A DNA stretch of 64,000 bases from Zonotrichia leucophrys gambelii (Eukaryota > Chordata > Aves > Passeriformes > Passerellidae): assembly GCF_028769735.1 (NCBI RefSeq), contig NC_088173.1:70120463-70184462 (forward strand). The letters are read 5' to 3'. The stretch's first letter is position 1, and each line of letters opens with the position of its first letter. This document shows, piece by piece, positions 13,001-24,233 of the stretch. The position numbers and the translations under genes are program-made. The notes under the pieces are model-generated. The model ran no database searches and was not told the origin of the DNA. It saw only the letters and a program-made list of their open reading frames with translations.

Positions 13001-14945
13001 CTCTGCCACTTCCATCAGCTGGGGAACCCCAAAGAACATGTGGGGAAGGAAAGTCCTCACCAGCATAAAATGTAGCCCACTCCAATGCCTTGCTTTTCAT
13101 GTTTTTCTCCCAGTGTTCTTGCACTTTCTCAGCAAATCTCAGAGGATTGGCACTACTCTGGCTTTGTTCCCTACCCAAATCTCAGCAGATTCCCTACCCA
13201 AGCTCAGAGCTCAGATCCTCCTTCAGCAGCAGAGGTAGAGTGAAGCTCCCAGTCCTGCTGGTTTTAATTGGGAGTCAGAGCCAGGGATGAATTTAGAAAG
13301 AGGGAGCAGAAGAAGCCATGGAGCAATGAGTGACAGCAAAGCCCTTTGATGGCACAGCCAGCACTGACAGATGCAGGAGCCCTCAGTGCTGTGCTCTGCA
13401 GAGAGCCTTTGTGGGGAGCCCAGCCCAGAGCAGAGCTAGGAAGTTGTATTTCCACTAAAAAAGAGGAATAAAAAACAAAACTTGATTTTCAGCATCACCA
13501 GGTCCCAGCTCAAACCGTGGAAGGAGCTGCTCTGCAAACTGCACAATCACACAGCACTGCTCAGGTTCAAGTAAGGATGAACTCTGAGGAACTGCCTTGG
13601 CATTCCCAGTTCAGATGGGAATAGCAAAGGCAGCTTGGATTTAACCTGTCCTAGATGTCTTGACAAGGATTTGCATATTTAGAGGGTAGATAACAGCTCC
13701 ATGATGATGATGATGAGTTATTAAAGTTTCCCAGGCTTTGTTTCCTCCCAGGGCAATCCTACACAAGGAACCAGGACTTCTCCAGAATGGGTTCACATGA
13801 GGAGGAGGTAACTCAAGTGCCACCCAGCCTACTGAAACAGAAAGGTTCTGGGAATGCTGTGGCTTCCCAGAGACACCTCAATCACAGCACACTATTAAAA
13901 TTACTGAAAAAAAAAAAAAAAACCAAACCAAAAAAGCAGCTTTCCCCAGTTAATGTGATTTAACACCTGTCCTTAAGCCTAAAGTACCTATGCAGAACAT
14001 CAGCGCACAGCGCAGTTGTGCCAGGACAGAATTGGAGGTTTTAGTCTTATTCAGACAAATTGAACAGCACCAGGCTAAGTCTGATAATTCTGGATTAAAT
14101 TCCAACTCTGAAGCTAAAATCTGACCCTAACTCTTACCTCAGCTCCCTTCTGCTGAAATATCCAACTTCTCACTGACACTTTCCTTTAAGCCAGCGCAGA
14201 AAACTTCCCTTGCGGATCCCTTCCCTTTGAAACCCAAGACATCTTTGTTTTCACACTGACTCAACACAAAAATAAAGCTTGTTTTAATAAATGTTTACAG
14301 CCTCAAATGATTTACTACAGCTTTACTAGAAGTCAAGCCACTCTGAGCTTACACACAGATATCTTATGCCACCGGGTGGGTCAAGCGAGGGCTCCACTCA
14401 AAAAAACCCCAACCCTTCCTTTTTATCTGCATTTATTTAAACAAGCTGAAGCATTCAAACTGCCAAGGAACAACAGGAGAGCCGGAGGGGAACTTCCTCT
14501 GCGGTCCATCATTCTTAGGGAGCACCAACTGTACAAAAGCCACAGATATTTCAAAACTGGAGGGCTCTGGCTGAGATGGATTAGCCAACAAATCCCGATT
14601 ATAGCCGGGAAGCGGCGACGCGCGGCTCGCAGGGGGTGGCAATCACTGAGGTTGCTGTGCAGACAGGACTCCAAGTGTTGCCTCGCTGTTCCAGCCTCCC
14701 AAAAAACCCCAAAAAAGCAGCCACAAACCCAAGAGCAGTAAGCCAGGTGAGGCACAGCTGGGTTTACTCAGTCCTGGCTCAAGCGGTTTATCCCGTGCTG
14801 CAGCACTTGAGGAGCAGGAACTTGGCAGAGGAGGGACAAGGCTGTGCTCACACCTAGAGACAGTCCAGGAAAAATCCTGCAAACACTGAAATAACTTGGG
14901 GGAAAGGGGGAAATTCCCTTGGATTCTCCACGTGCAAATCCACAC
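10072..14945. other. non-coding stretch with low-complexity tracts and a small CpG cluster
   Basis: It holds A/C-rich runs (10588-10630), T and C runs (10978-10992, 12358-12368), A runs (12421-12476, 13901-13922), a GAT run near 13702-13715, and a tight cluster of CpGs at about 14605-14632. Apart from the 83-bp tandem duplication listed separately, no element was recognised. It lies between the candidate exon at 9.6 kb and the first exon at 16.8 kb, and so is probably intronic. Confidence 0.45.
11658..11823. repeat. perfect 83-bp tandem duplication
   Basis: 11658-11740 and 11741-11823 are identical by eye along all 83 bases. The unit is C-rich with almost no purines in the middle (cccaccc, cccgtcccaaccc). 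Because 83 is not a multiple of three, the two copies fall in different frames, which argues against coding selection. Perfect identity implies a recent event or an assembly duplication. Confidence 0.95.
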
Positions 14946-14949
14946 AGAG

Positions 14950-15066
14950 AAGCTGTGGCTGCCCCTGGATCCCTGCAAGTGCCCAAGGCCAGGTTGGACA
15001 GGGCTTGGAGCAACCTGGGACAGTGGAAGGTGTCCCTGACCATGGCAGGGGTGGAATGTGATGTAT
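14950..15066 (+). repeat. CR1 LINE 3' tail, sense orientation
   Basis: It reads in the sense direction through the tail blocks 'gaagctgtggctgcccctggatccctg', 'aaggccaggttggacagggcttggagcaacctggga' and 'ggaaggtgtccctg.ccatggcaggggtggaatg', then breaks off where the terminal 'ggtcc' should run into the octamer repeats. The minisatellite begins within a few bases of this break. Confidence 0.9.
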
Positions 15067-15840
15067 TTTAAGGTCCAAAACCCAAACCTTCCCATTATTT
15101 TCTATTCCTGCAGGACAGCCAAAACCTTCCCACGATTTTTGACTCCTGCAGGACAGCCCAAACCTTCCAGTGATTTTCTATTCCCACACGACAGCCCAAA
15201 CGATTCCACGATTTTCTATTCCTGCAGGACAGTCCAAGCCTTTCCATGATTTTCTATTCCTGCAGGACAGCCCAAACCATTCCACGATTTTCTATTCCTG
15301 CAGGACAGCCCAAGCCTTTCCATGATTTTCTATTCCTGCAGGACAGCCCAAGCCTTTCCATGATTTTCTATTCCTGCAGGACAGCCCAAACCTTTCTATG
15401 ATTTTCTATTCCTGCAGGACAGCCCAAACCTTTCTATGATTTTCTATTCCTGCAGGACAGCCCAAACCTTCCCAATACTTTCTATTCCTGTAGGACAGCC
15501 CAAACTTTCCCAATACTTTCTATTCCTGTAGGACAGCCCAAACTTTCCCAATACTTTCTATTCCTGTAGGACAGCCCAAACCTTTCTATGATTTTCTATT
15601 CCTGCAGGACAGCCCAAACCTTTCCATGATTTTCTATTCCTGCAGGACACCCCAAACCTTTCCATGATTTTCTATTCCTGCAGGACAACCCAAACCTCTC
15701 CATGATTTTCTATTCCTGCAGGACAGCCCAAACCATCCCCTGATTTTCTACTCCTGCAGGACACCCAAACCTCTCCATGATATTCTATTCCTGCAGGACA
15801 CCCAAATCTCCATGATTTTCTACTCCTGCAGGCACCCAAA
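15067..15840. repeat. ~38-bp minisatellite, about 20 units
   Basis: The consensus unit can be anchored on 'ctgcaggacagccc', which recurs every 37-39 bases (near 15111, 15150, 15227, 15265, 15303 and so on to about 15796). Between anchors is a T-rich segment (cctttccatgattttct). Variant sub-blocks (for example ctgtaggacagcccaaactttcc near 15488-15565) occur in adjacent runs, the pattern expected from unequal exchange. It abuts a CR1 tail on the left and the CpG island on the right, and sits in intron 1 of the predicted minus-strand gene. Open frames across it are repeat artefacts. Confidence 0.95.
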
Positions 15841-16807
15841 CCAGTCCCCATAATCCAACACGGTCCGTAAAGCACACGGCTAAGGCAGAACATCAGCTCT
15901 AAATGAAAACTTTGCCATTAAACCGGAGCGGGGAAGGCTCCGGAGGCACAGACCCTCCCGGAACACCGATCCTCACCAGAGGTGCGGGGACAGCACGGGT
16001 GACAAAGCTGCTGTGCCACCTACAGTCACTTGTGGTCCAGCACAGAGTCCCGGCAGCGGTCCCTGTCACTTCAGCCGGTGTCACCCAGCGCTGCCGCGGC
16101 CATGCCGGTGAAGGAAGCGCTTCCTCTGCAGGGCAGCGGGGAGACACCGCAAAAATAACTCTGAAACTTCACCCCAAATCACACAGCGCATTTAAACCCC
16201 TCCTCCCCCCGCATTTTAGATTAACTCCTTGCTGGGGGCCTTCCCCAGCGCGCACAACTGTCCCAACTTTTCGCATTAAAGTTTCGCTTTTTCTACTTAT
16301 TTTCTCCCCCTCCTTTTTATTGCGGTTTTTACACCAACACCAAGTCAGGCAACCTCATCCGCTCGGCAGAGCTGAGCAGCACCCGGTGCCCTCCGCCCCA
16401 TGCTGGGTGCAAAGAAGGCAAAGTGAAAACGGGGCATAAAACACCCCAAGAACAGCCAGACCCCAACTTTCCATCGCTCCTTTTCCCCTCTGTGTCCTCC
16501 TGTCCCACCGCATCCCCGGCGCTGGAACATCCCGCTCTGCACAAGCAGCTCAACTTCAGGAGTGTCACCAACAGAAAAAATAAAAAATAAAAAACAAAGC
16601 AAAGGGAAGATTTTTTACCCCCATCCCAAGAGGGAAAACCAGAACACATCCCCCTCTCCAAGCCCACCGCATCCCGCCGCGACCCCCTGCGCTGTGCAAC
16701 AAGCAAAATCCGGGGTGGCAAGCGGGGGTGGCAGGGGGACAGCCGGGTCCCCCCGGTCCCCCAGAGCCCCTCGGAGCCCTGAAGCCCCTCAGACCCCTGT
16801 CCCTCAC

Positions 16808-16859
16808 CGCAGGGCTGGAGGTGGAAGAGCCGCCGGGCTGCCATGGCCGCGCCGCTCAT
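16808..16859 (-). CDS. first coding exon of an unidentified gene (minus strand, partial)
   Basis: On the minus strand an ATG at 16859-16857 opens a frame reading MSGAAMAARRLFHLQPC plus one base (G). It is followed at 16807-16806 by GTGAGG, a good 5' splice site (CG|GTGAGG), giving a 52-nt coding part that ends in phase 1. A second in-frame ATG (codon 6) has the stronger Kozak context, G at -3 and G at +4, so translation may start there as MAARRLFHLQPC. The exon lies in the densest part of the CpG island. Reading beyond the donor gives a low-complexity Gly/Ser/Glu frame without family resemblance, consistent with intron. The N-terminus is basic and hydrophobic with an Arg-Arg pair, so it could be the start of a mitochondrial presequence, but 17 residues are too few to say. 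I do not recognise the gene. Later exons, if inside the window, would lie at lower coordinates and I could not place them with confidence. Confidence 0.55.
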
Positions 16860-16899
16860 CCCGTCCGCACCATCGCCGCGCCTTCGCCTTCCCCGCCGC

Positions 16900-17085
16900 C
16901 GACGGGGGAGGGGGGGGCAGAACTTCTTTATTTATTTTCCCCCGCCGAAAATAAATAAATAATGAAGGAAAAAAAAAAAAGAGAGAGAGAGAGAGACAAC
17001 TGGGTTTTCACCCCCCCCCCACCCCTGCACGCGCGCCAATTAAAAAAAAATAAATAAATAAAATAATAATAAAAAAAAAATGAAG
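16900..17085. repeat. cluster of low-complexity tracts in the CpG island
   Basis: In order: a G-rich run (16902-16918) with G-quadruplex potential, an A run (about 16967-16980), a GA run (16981-16997), a C run (17012-17022), and an AT-rich run of A and TAA/AAAT words (17040-17082). On the minus strand these lie just upstream of the predicted start codon, so they would fall in the 5' UTR or core promoter. Confidence 0.85.
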
Positions 17086-17254
17086 CTGGAGAAAGTCCCG
17101 AGCGAGGAGCGCGGCTGGGAGGGGAAGGGACAGGCGGTGTCACAGGCGGCCGGGTCCTAAAGCCCGCCCGCGGCCCCGGCGGGGACAGCGACACCGCAAA
17201 GGCAGATCCTGCCCGCAGACCCCTCCTCGAGAAGCCTACGGAATTTTTTATATA

Positions 17255-17530
17255 ATATATTGCGTTGGAAGGACCTCAATGATCATCCACTTCCAGCCCT
17301 GGCCATGCAGGGACAATTTCCACCAGCCCAGGTTGTTCCAAGCCCTGTCCAACCTGGCCTTGGGCACTTCCAGGGATCCACAGCTCCTCTGGGTACCCTG
17401 TGCCAGGGCCTCACCATCCTCTTATTGAAAAAAATCCTTCCTAATATTAATTCATATCTATATGGACACGTATCCTTCGGGTTAAAATCATTCCCTCCCC
17501 TTGTTTCAGAGCAATGGGCCCTGGATTGAG
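17255..17530 (-). repeat. CR1 LINE 3' fragment
   Basis: Antisense CR1 blocks in order: 'cgttggaaggacctcaatgatcatcca', 'ccaggttgttccaagccctgtccaacctggccttggg', 'ggtaccctgtgccagggcctcacc', 'aaaaaaatccttcctaatatt', then a 'ttcagagcaatgggccctgg' block. It runs without a break into the tandem array that follows. Confidence 0.85.
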
Positions 17531-17890
17531 GCTCTTCCTTTCAAAGAAAAATTAATTCTTCAGGTTAAGGCCACCATCCCTTGTTCCAGTGCAACAGGCC
17601 TTGGACTGAGGTTCTTCCCTTCAATGAAAAATTAAATCTTAATTTTTCAGGTTAAAACCACCCCACCTTGTTTCAAAACAATGGGCCCTGCATTGAGGCT
17701 CTTCCTTTCAATGAAAAAATAAGTCTTTCATTCCCCTCTTGTTCCAGCACAACAGGCCCTGGATTGAGGCTCTTCCCTTCAATGAAAAATTAAATCGTAA
17801 TTTTTCAGGTAAAACCATCTCCCTTGTTCCAACACAACAGGCCCTGGATTGAGGCTCTTCCTTTCAATGCAAAATGAAATCTGTATTCAC
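17463..17890. repeat. CR1-derived tandem array, about 5 units of 71-87 bp
   Basis: The anchor 'ggccctggattgaggctcttcc' recurs at about 17516, 17597, 17684, 17755 and 17838, giving spacings of 81, 87, 71 and 83. Each unit carries a 'cccttgttccag(c/t).caacaggccctgg' part matching the internal 'ccttgtcctatc-caacaggcc' block of CR1, plus an A/T-rich stretch (caatgaaaaattaaat). It appears to have grown from the adjoining CR1. Confidence 0.85.
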
Positions 17891-18367
17891 TTTTCCAGGG
17901 ATGCAGGCTGCTGGAGGCATTAGCAGGGGAGATGATGTTCATAACTTCAGAGCAAGGGAAAAGCACAGCTCTGACAAATTTTGCTTCTCCCATCAGAGCT
18001 GCTCATGGACACCGTGGGGTCCCATCATCCACACTGGTTTTCTCTGGCACTTCAAAATTCCTCTGAAGTAACCTGGCACAGAAATTTTTGAGTCCAAACC
18101 AACCAGCTGGGGGTCAAAATAAATCCCTGGGGCACAGCACAGCAAGGGAGCCTGAGGTTCTTTACCAAACCAAGCAGCAACAACGAAATTTTAAAAGCAG
18201 GGGCAGAAAAAAGCAACCTGCAGCCTTTGCTGTAGGAAAAAAAAGGCACATTTAAGTTCTTACACCATGAAAATTGGACTGGGACTGTTTTGTTTCTCCA
18301 TTTCTTGATTTTTATTTCCTCCTGAAGGGTCTCAGCTGATCCAGCTACAGCAATTTGGGAATCCTGG

Positions 18368-18516
18368 AATGGTTTGGGTGGGAAGGGTCCTTAAGGACCA
18401 TCCAGTCCCACCCCACCTGACATGGGCAGGGACATTTTCCACTATCCCAGGTTGCTCCAAGCCCTGTCCAGCCTGGCCTTGGACACTTCCAGGGATCCAG
18501 GGGCAGCCACAAAATT
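18368..18516 (-). repeat. CR1 LINE 3' tail fragment
   Basis: A clean antisense tail of about 150 bases: 'ggaatggtttgggtgggaagggtccttaaggaccatccag', 'catgggcagggacattttccactatcccaggttgctcc', 'cttggacacttccagggatccaggggcagccac'. It is 5'-truncated. Confidence 0.93.
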
Positions 18517-21373
18517 CGGATATTTGGAAATGAGGGGTGAAGAAAGTTTAAAGAAATCTTATTGACATCTTGGCTTTTGATTGCTACAGATCTTGGTGTG
18601 GAGGCAGCATACCCTGAGTGAACCTTCACCATCCTCTAAACCAACAAACCACATCCAAGGAAAAAAAAATCCCAAATCACCCAGGAAAGCATTTGACATC
18701 ATTTGAACAGAGGTGGGAAACTCTCTGTCAAAAGTTGAAGGTTAAAGCTATTACTCCAACATTATTCTCATACTAAATCCAAAACACAACGCTTTAAATC
18801 AACTCTATCCCAGCCAAAACCAGGACATCACCAAAAAGAGGAAAAAAAGTGGGGGGATTTGGTTGTAATCCAAATAATTTAATCCAATTTAATTTATGTT
18901 GGCTTGGAGGATGCATTTATTGAGGAAGTGAATGTTTGAGTGGTTTAGCTGTACATGTTTATATACAACATTTAACTCTGTGCCCACACTGAGCACGTGG
19001 CAGCTGCACCAGGTGAGAGGGAGCCCAGTGTGCCCAGGGGTCACCTTGCAGCTCCTCCTGAAGAGGATAACTAGGAATGACATGACAGCATCCAGGGACA
19101 ACTTCCCAGAGCTAGAAGTCTCCTCCAGGAGTTTTGAGATCCCTTCCACTCCTGCATCCTTTGGGCTCTGAGCTCATGGCAGAAAACTTGACCCTGGTAT
19201 TAACTCCCCTTTAATGCACCAAACCATATTTCCCATTATGATAAATTATCATTAAAGCAGTGCCTGTCCCATGGTAGAAATCTTAGCCCTCCACCAGTGA
19301 CATTTTCTGGAGGGTATCAGCTTATCTGCCACCATGCCAGGCACCAGAGGGGACATCAGATACTGCAGTGTCTGGCTCTCTCTGCTCTATCCCTGCTCTC
19401 CAAACCTGATCTCTGCAGACATTCTGCCCTGTCACAGCCAAGCACAGCCACCCAGGGACAGCTGGATCCAAGGAGCAGCAGTTCCACCCTTCCCCAAGCC
19501 CATCAGCTGCTGAGGAGCCTCATCCCAACATTCCCCTCCAGCAGGTTCTTAACTTTATGCACAAAGCCAACCTCCCTCCCAGGCAGAAGTTCATTTTCCT
19601 CCCCTATTGACTGACTGGTTGGCATTAAGCAGCTCTTTGTAGCCAGGCTGGTTTGTGGCTGGAAACCAGCGGGAAGTGGATTTTTGCTTCACAACCAGAT
19701 CATACAGGACCTGCTTGCCTGGTCCAGCAGGATCAGCCAAGTATCCCAGCAGAAGATACTTGGGTTCCCTCCAAGGCAGGGACAGATGCCAGGTGTATTT
19801 GCTTTTTAGCAGGATGCTTTTCCAAGACTCTGATTGATTTTTTTTTAATATTTGTTTTTCCTTTCTGATGGCCTCACATTGGAGGCTGCAAGAGCCTGGA
19901 CACAGAAAGTAACACTAGGTGGACCCAAGCATTGCAGAGAAACCCTTATCCCATCCTCACGAAGCAGCTCTGGGATTCCCAAGCTGTGACACAGCCAAGA
20001 CTTGAAACAAAAGCAAAGAAATTGCTTAGGAGATCCAAATTAAAAATGTAGGTACCACCATGGCTGAAGTCTGGGTTGTTTTATTCTGTTTGCATCATGA
20101 ACTCCTTAAATCCCACCTCACCTCCTGCTCTTTGAGGGAAACCTGAGTTCTCTTCCCAGCCCCTGCTGCACATCCTGCTCGTGCCATCACCTGCAGGACA
20201 CTGCAATAAAAAAGCACAGCAGAGGGAGCAGCGACCTGCTGGGAGCTCCAGGTAACTCCTGCCTTGGCATTTGGGATGGGTTTAAGTGTTTATCCCACCA
20301 CTGATCCCTTCAGCCCTCTCTGATTCCACCCCTGGAGCTGAATCCCTCAGGAGCAGCTCTGGGGATCCCATTTCAGGCTGCTCTGGGGAGACCCAGGCTG
20401 GTTTGAGGCACCAGGTTTGCTTTCAGGAATCCAAGAAATTAAATTTAGAAGCCAAAGGAGCCAGTGACCTGAATTTTGAGGAGGTTTTGAGACTTTGAGG
20501 TGAGTTTAGCAACTGCCATCTTCTTTTTGGCACAAATAAATATTACACTGAGCAGCATTAGCTCACCCAGGTGAAAGGGAGCACATCAAGCCCTCCTTGA
20601 AGAGTCAAATATTTTAAGGTTGCCCCCACCTGAGAAACTCATCTAAGTAAGAGAGAGAAGACCCCAAAACAACTCCAGCAAAAGGCACAACAGTCCCTTC
20701 AGCACAAGGGGGATTAGGGGAGTGCAGGAGGCAGCTGCACAAGCAGCAGACCCAGAAATCTGAAGCTTTAAGGTAGAGGCAATATTCTGCTGCTCCTTGC
20801 TCATGTTCCCAATCAGAAGGTAAAGAAAAAAGAAAAGAGAAGAAACAATCAGCTATATTTGATTAAAATGTACAGAAACACTCACTCCTTTGTCTCCCTC
20901 CTGTACAATCTTTTTCCCTAGCAAGGGAAGGAGCCCAGGGAGGGCAGAGCTGGTGCTCAACCAAGAGCTGCTGGGAAGGTCAGGCTCCTTGAGCTGCAGA
21001 TTGCACCCAGATGGTGATTTCCTCCTGGCACTGGCAGGAGCTGGGGAAGGCAGCCAGGCTCCAGCAGGCTGTGCCAGAGCTGGAGGCAGAAACTCCCTGG
21101 CCAAAGCCATGCCAACATGCAGATCTCATTAGGCCAGAGCCTGCAGCCAGCTCGTGCTGCCCCCGGCTAGAGCAGGGAGATGAGAGCAGGGCTGGGAGCT
21201 CAGACATCACCACTGTGCTCACTGCACAGGCTTTGCCCCTCCTCATGGCCTGAAATGTTGATTTGTAAAGATCTCCCACCTCCAGGAGGTGTTTAGGGAG
21301 ACAAAAAGGGAGCAGCTCCCACCTGGGTGCCACCTCCCTGGGAAGGAGCCACAGAACTGCAGCTTGGAGAGGA
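18517..21373. other. unique intergenic stretch
   Basis: No exon or element is supported over nearly 3 kb. It is upstream of the CpG-island gene on the minus strand. A T run lies at about 19840-19850. Several short open frames exist but have neither good start contexts nor conserved-looking composition. Confidence 0.5.
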
Positions 21374-21590
21374 TCATGGAGTCATGGAATGGTTTGGGTT
21401 GGAAAGGACCTTAAAGCCCACCCAGTTCCACCCCCTGCCATGGCAGGGACACCTTCCACTGTCCCAGGGTGCTCCAAGCCCCGTCCAGCCTGGCCTTGGG
21501 CACTGCCAGGGATCCAGGGGCAGCCACAGCTTCTCACCCTCCCAGGGAACAATTCCTTCCCAATATCCCACCTAACCCTGCCCAGAGAGG
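21374..21590 (-). repeat. CR1 LINE 3' tail fragment
   Basis: An antisense tail beginning 'gagtcatggaatggtttgggttggaaaggacc' and continuing through the 'ccatggcagggacaccttccactgtcccag' and 'cctggccttgggcactgccagggatccaggggcagccacagcttctc' blocks to the 'ccttcccaatatcccacctaaccctgcc' block. It is a relatively young copy. Confidence 0.95.
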
Positions 21591-21626
21591 GAATTGGGGT
21601 AAAAGTGAGAAAAATCCTGACTTGAG

Positions 21627-22090
21627 ACCACAGAATGATGAAATGGTTTGGGAAGGGACCTTAAAGCCCATCCAGTGCCACCCCTGCCGTGGCAGGGACA
21701 CCTCCCACTGTCCCAGGTGGCTCCAAGCCCTGTCCAGCCTGGGCTGGGACACTTACAGGGACCAAGGGGCAGCCACAGCTTCTCTGAGCACCCTGTGCCA
21801 GGGCTCAGCACCCTCACAGGGAACAATTCCTGCCCAGTATCTCACCTAACCCTGCCCTCTGGCAGTGGGAACCATTCCCTGTGTCCTGTCCCTCCATGCC
21901 TTGTCCCCAGTCCCTCTCCAGCTCTCCTGGAGCCCCTTCAGGCCCTGCAAGGGGCTCTGAGCTCTCCTTGGATCCTTCTCCTCTCCAGGTGAGCACCCCC
22001 AGCTCTCCCAGCCTGGCTCCAGCCCCTGGAGCAGCACCATGGCCTCCTCTGGATTTTCTCCAGCAGCTCCAGGTCCTTCTGATGCTGTGA
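21627..22090 (-). repeat. longer CR1 LINE 3' fragment
   Basis: A second antisense CR1 starting at 'cacagaatgatgaaatggtttggg' and extending beyond the usual tail through 'tgccctctggcagtgggaaccattccctgtgtcctgtcc', 'ccagctctcctggagccccttcaggccctg' and 'ctccaggtgagcacccccagctctcccagcctgg'. It lies head to tail with the copy 40 bases before it; the two are separate insertions rather than a duplication because their extents differ. Confidence 0.95.
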
Positions 22091-22506
22091 GAGAGAGGAG
22101 CAGCAGCAGATGGATGTGGTTTCTCTCACAGCCACAGGCTCCTGAGCACTGCCAGTCCACCCAAAACTTTGAACCAGAAATAATTTTGGTCAATTTTGGT
22201 ATAAAGGAAAAAGTTATTTCCCAAGGAGTGTAGGATTGAAACGCACCTCCCAAGCAGCAGCTCCAGCCCTACTCTGGCCCCTCAGCACCTGGGTGTCTGT
22301 TTTGCCTCCTGCAGCAATCAGAGATCTCTCCATGGAGCTTCCCAGAGCACATCCCCATTCCTGGCTGGCCAACAGCAGGATTTGGGGTCTCTGTGTCACA
22401 CAGGGGCTGTCGCACCCTGCAGAGAGCCCAGGCTGTGTCTCCCTGCTGCCAGAGACCCAACACCTCCTTACAGGACACAGCAAACCCTGGTAAGGCATAT
22501 CTGTGG

Positions 22507-22760
22507 AATGGAATATGGAATATCCTGAGCTGGAACGGACCCACAGGATCATCCAGGCCAGCTCCTGGCCCTGCACAGACACCCCAACAATCCCACCCTT
22601 GTCCAAACCCTCCTGGAGCTCTGGCAGCCTCGGGGCTGTGCCCATTCCCTGGGGAGTTGGGCACTGCCAGCACCCTCTGGATAAGGAACCTTTCCCTGAT
22701 TTCCAACCTCAACCAGCTCCAGCCATTCCCTGGGTGCTGTCCCTGCCACAGAAACCAGAG
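22507..22760 (-). repeat. CR1 LINE 3' fragment of a different subfamily
   Basis: This copy uses the alternative tail words 'aatatcctgagctggaacggacccacaggatcatc', 'agctcctggccctgcacagacaccccaacaatcc' and 'ccctctggataaggaacctttccctgatttccaacc'. These mark a CR1 subfamily other than the 'ggtttgggttggaaggg' type. Antisense orientation. Confidence 0.88.
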
Positions 22761-24233
22761 CTGCCCCCCCTGTCCAGCACTGAGGCTCAGCCATGCCACT
22801 GGAGCTACTGAAGAAGAGGGGGACATTCAGCAGAAGATGCTTTTCCACTGCTCTGCTTTCTTTGTGGGGAAAATCTTGGGAAAATCCTACCCTTCAAATG
22901 ATGTTCCAGCTACACAAAGAGTCCTGCTGCCTAATGAGCACATCTTGGGCAGAGATAAACACAATAGATTTGCACGGAGCCACAGCTGAATAGCTGACTT
23001 CAGCCTTAGTTTAGCCTCAGAGCATTAAGAGATTGTTGATTCCAGTGGAGAACACACTTGCCAGCCTTTTTTTTTTGTGTGTGTAGAGCAGAATTTAAAG
23101 TTAAAAACCCTCAGTGACTCCAGGCACTGACAACCTCAGCCCCTCTCAGGCCGTCAGTGACCACTCAATGTGAATATTTTCACTTCTGCTGGAGGCAACG
23201 TGCTGGTGATAAGGAATTCAGCATGGTGGTTATTTATTTTCAGAACTCTAATGGATTTAGTAATAAACTCTGCTCCTTGCCCAAGACTCAGCTGAACATG
23301 TTCTGAAGCCCAAAGCCCAGAGCAGCAGCTCCAGATGATGTCATGTGAGAGTGCAATAAAGAATTACACAACAAAAGCAGCAGATAAAAAACAGGGACAA
23401 TCAGCAGCTTCTCAAGATGTAATGAGGAATAAACTCCAGCCATGCAGAGCCCCTTGACTAATTATTCCAGTTAAATCACACATATCCACAGGCAAAAATA
23501 TTTACCTGAAACCTTCATGATGAGGAAGAGGAGGGCACCAGGCAGCAGTGCAGCTTCACACCAGGCAAAGACACACAGGAAGCAGCAGAAACAAAAACAA
23601 GCCTAATGAAGATCATTTTCCAGGCAAAAAAAGAGCAGATTTTAACTGACTCAGCAGCAGGTTCATGAGGACTTACAGCACAGAGAAGTTGTGAGCAACT
23701 GGAAGAGCTTCCAGACAAGCTAAACTCCCACTTTTAACACAAAAATGGATCAGATTCTGGGATGTGTTTGTGAAGATTCTTCACACTTGGGCATGGTGAC
23801 TTTCATCTCACTGAGCACATACAATTGCTGGCAGCAGACTCATAAGAACAGAAAAGAAAAATAATAATAATAATTAAAAGCCCCTCAAGTTCCACAAACA
23901 GCTTCAAAGCCCAGCAGGGTTTTCCTCACTGCTAAAGGGGATTCAGAGTTCATTGTGCTCATGGAGCTCAAGTTGGGCTGCAGGAAAAACCTCCTTGAGG
24001 TGCCACCCTCCCCAGCAGTGGGACAGAGGGGGTGAGGGGCAGGGATGCACAGAGCACCCCAATAAAACCATCACAGGTTCACAACTGGAGCTTCCACATA
24101 CCAGCCTGGACCAGGATGGGATATTTGGTGAGAGGATGTGGCAGAAGAGGCATTTCAAGGGATGTGGCAAGCACAGGTACCAGCAAAGGGCTGGGTGACA
24201 GAAATGGGGGCAGCAGCTCCTGGCAGAGAAGGA
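22761..24233. other. unique intergenic stretch
   Basis: Nothing beyond short low-complexity tracts (T and GT run at 23066-23084, AAT run at about 23862-23876) was recognised. Confidence 0.5.

Larger units (their letters stand above)
15900..17225. promoter_or_regulatory. CpG island / candidate promoter region
   Basis: CpG dinucleotides are abundant here and scarce nearly everywhere else in the window. Dense spots are 15920-15990, 16080-16110, 16840-16910 and 17095-17190. The core surrounds the minus-strand ATG at 16859, and the segment upstream of it on that strand (16860-17225) has CG-rich blocks flanking low-complexity tracts, with no obvious TATA box. This is typical of a CpG-island promoter of a broadly expressed vertebrate gene. 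The transcription start cannot be fixed from sequence alone. A divergent plus-strand transcript is possible but has no support here. Confidence 0.75.

Noticed and set aside
16562..16954. 130-codon plus-strand frame through the CpG island
   Set aside because: Composition is driven by GC content and low-complexity tracts (Pro, Ser, Gly), the start is weak, and it overlaps the better supported minus-strand exon antisense.
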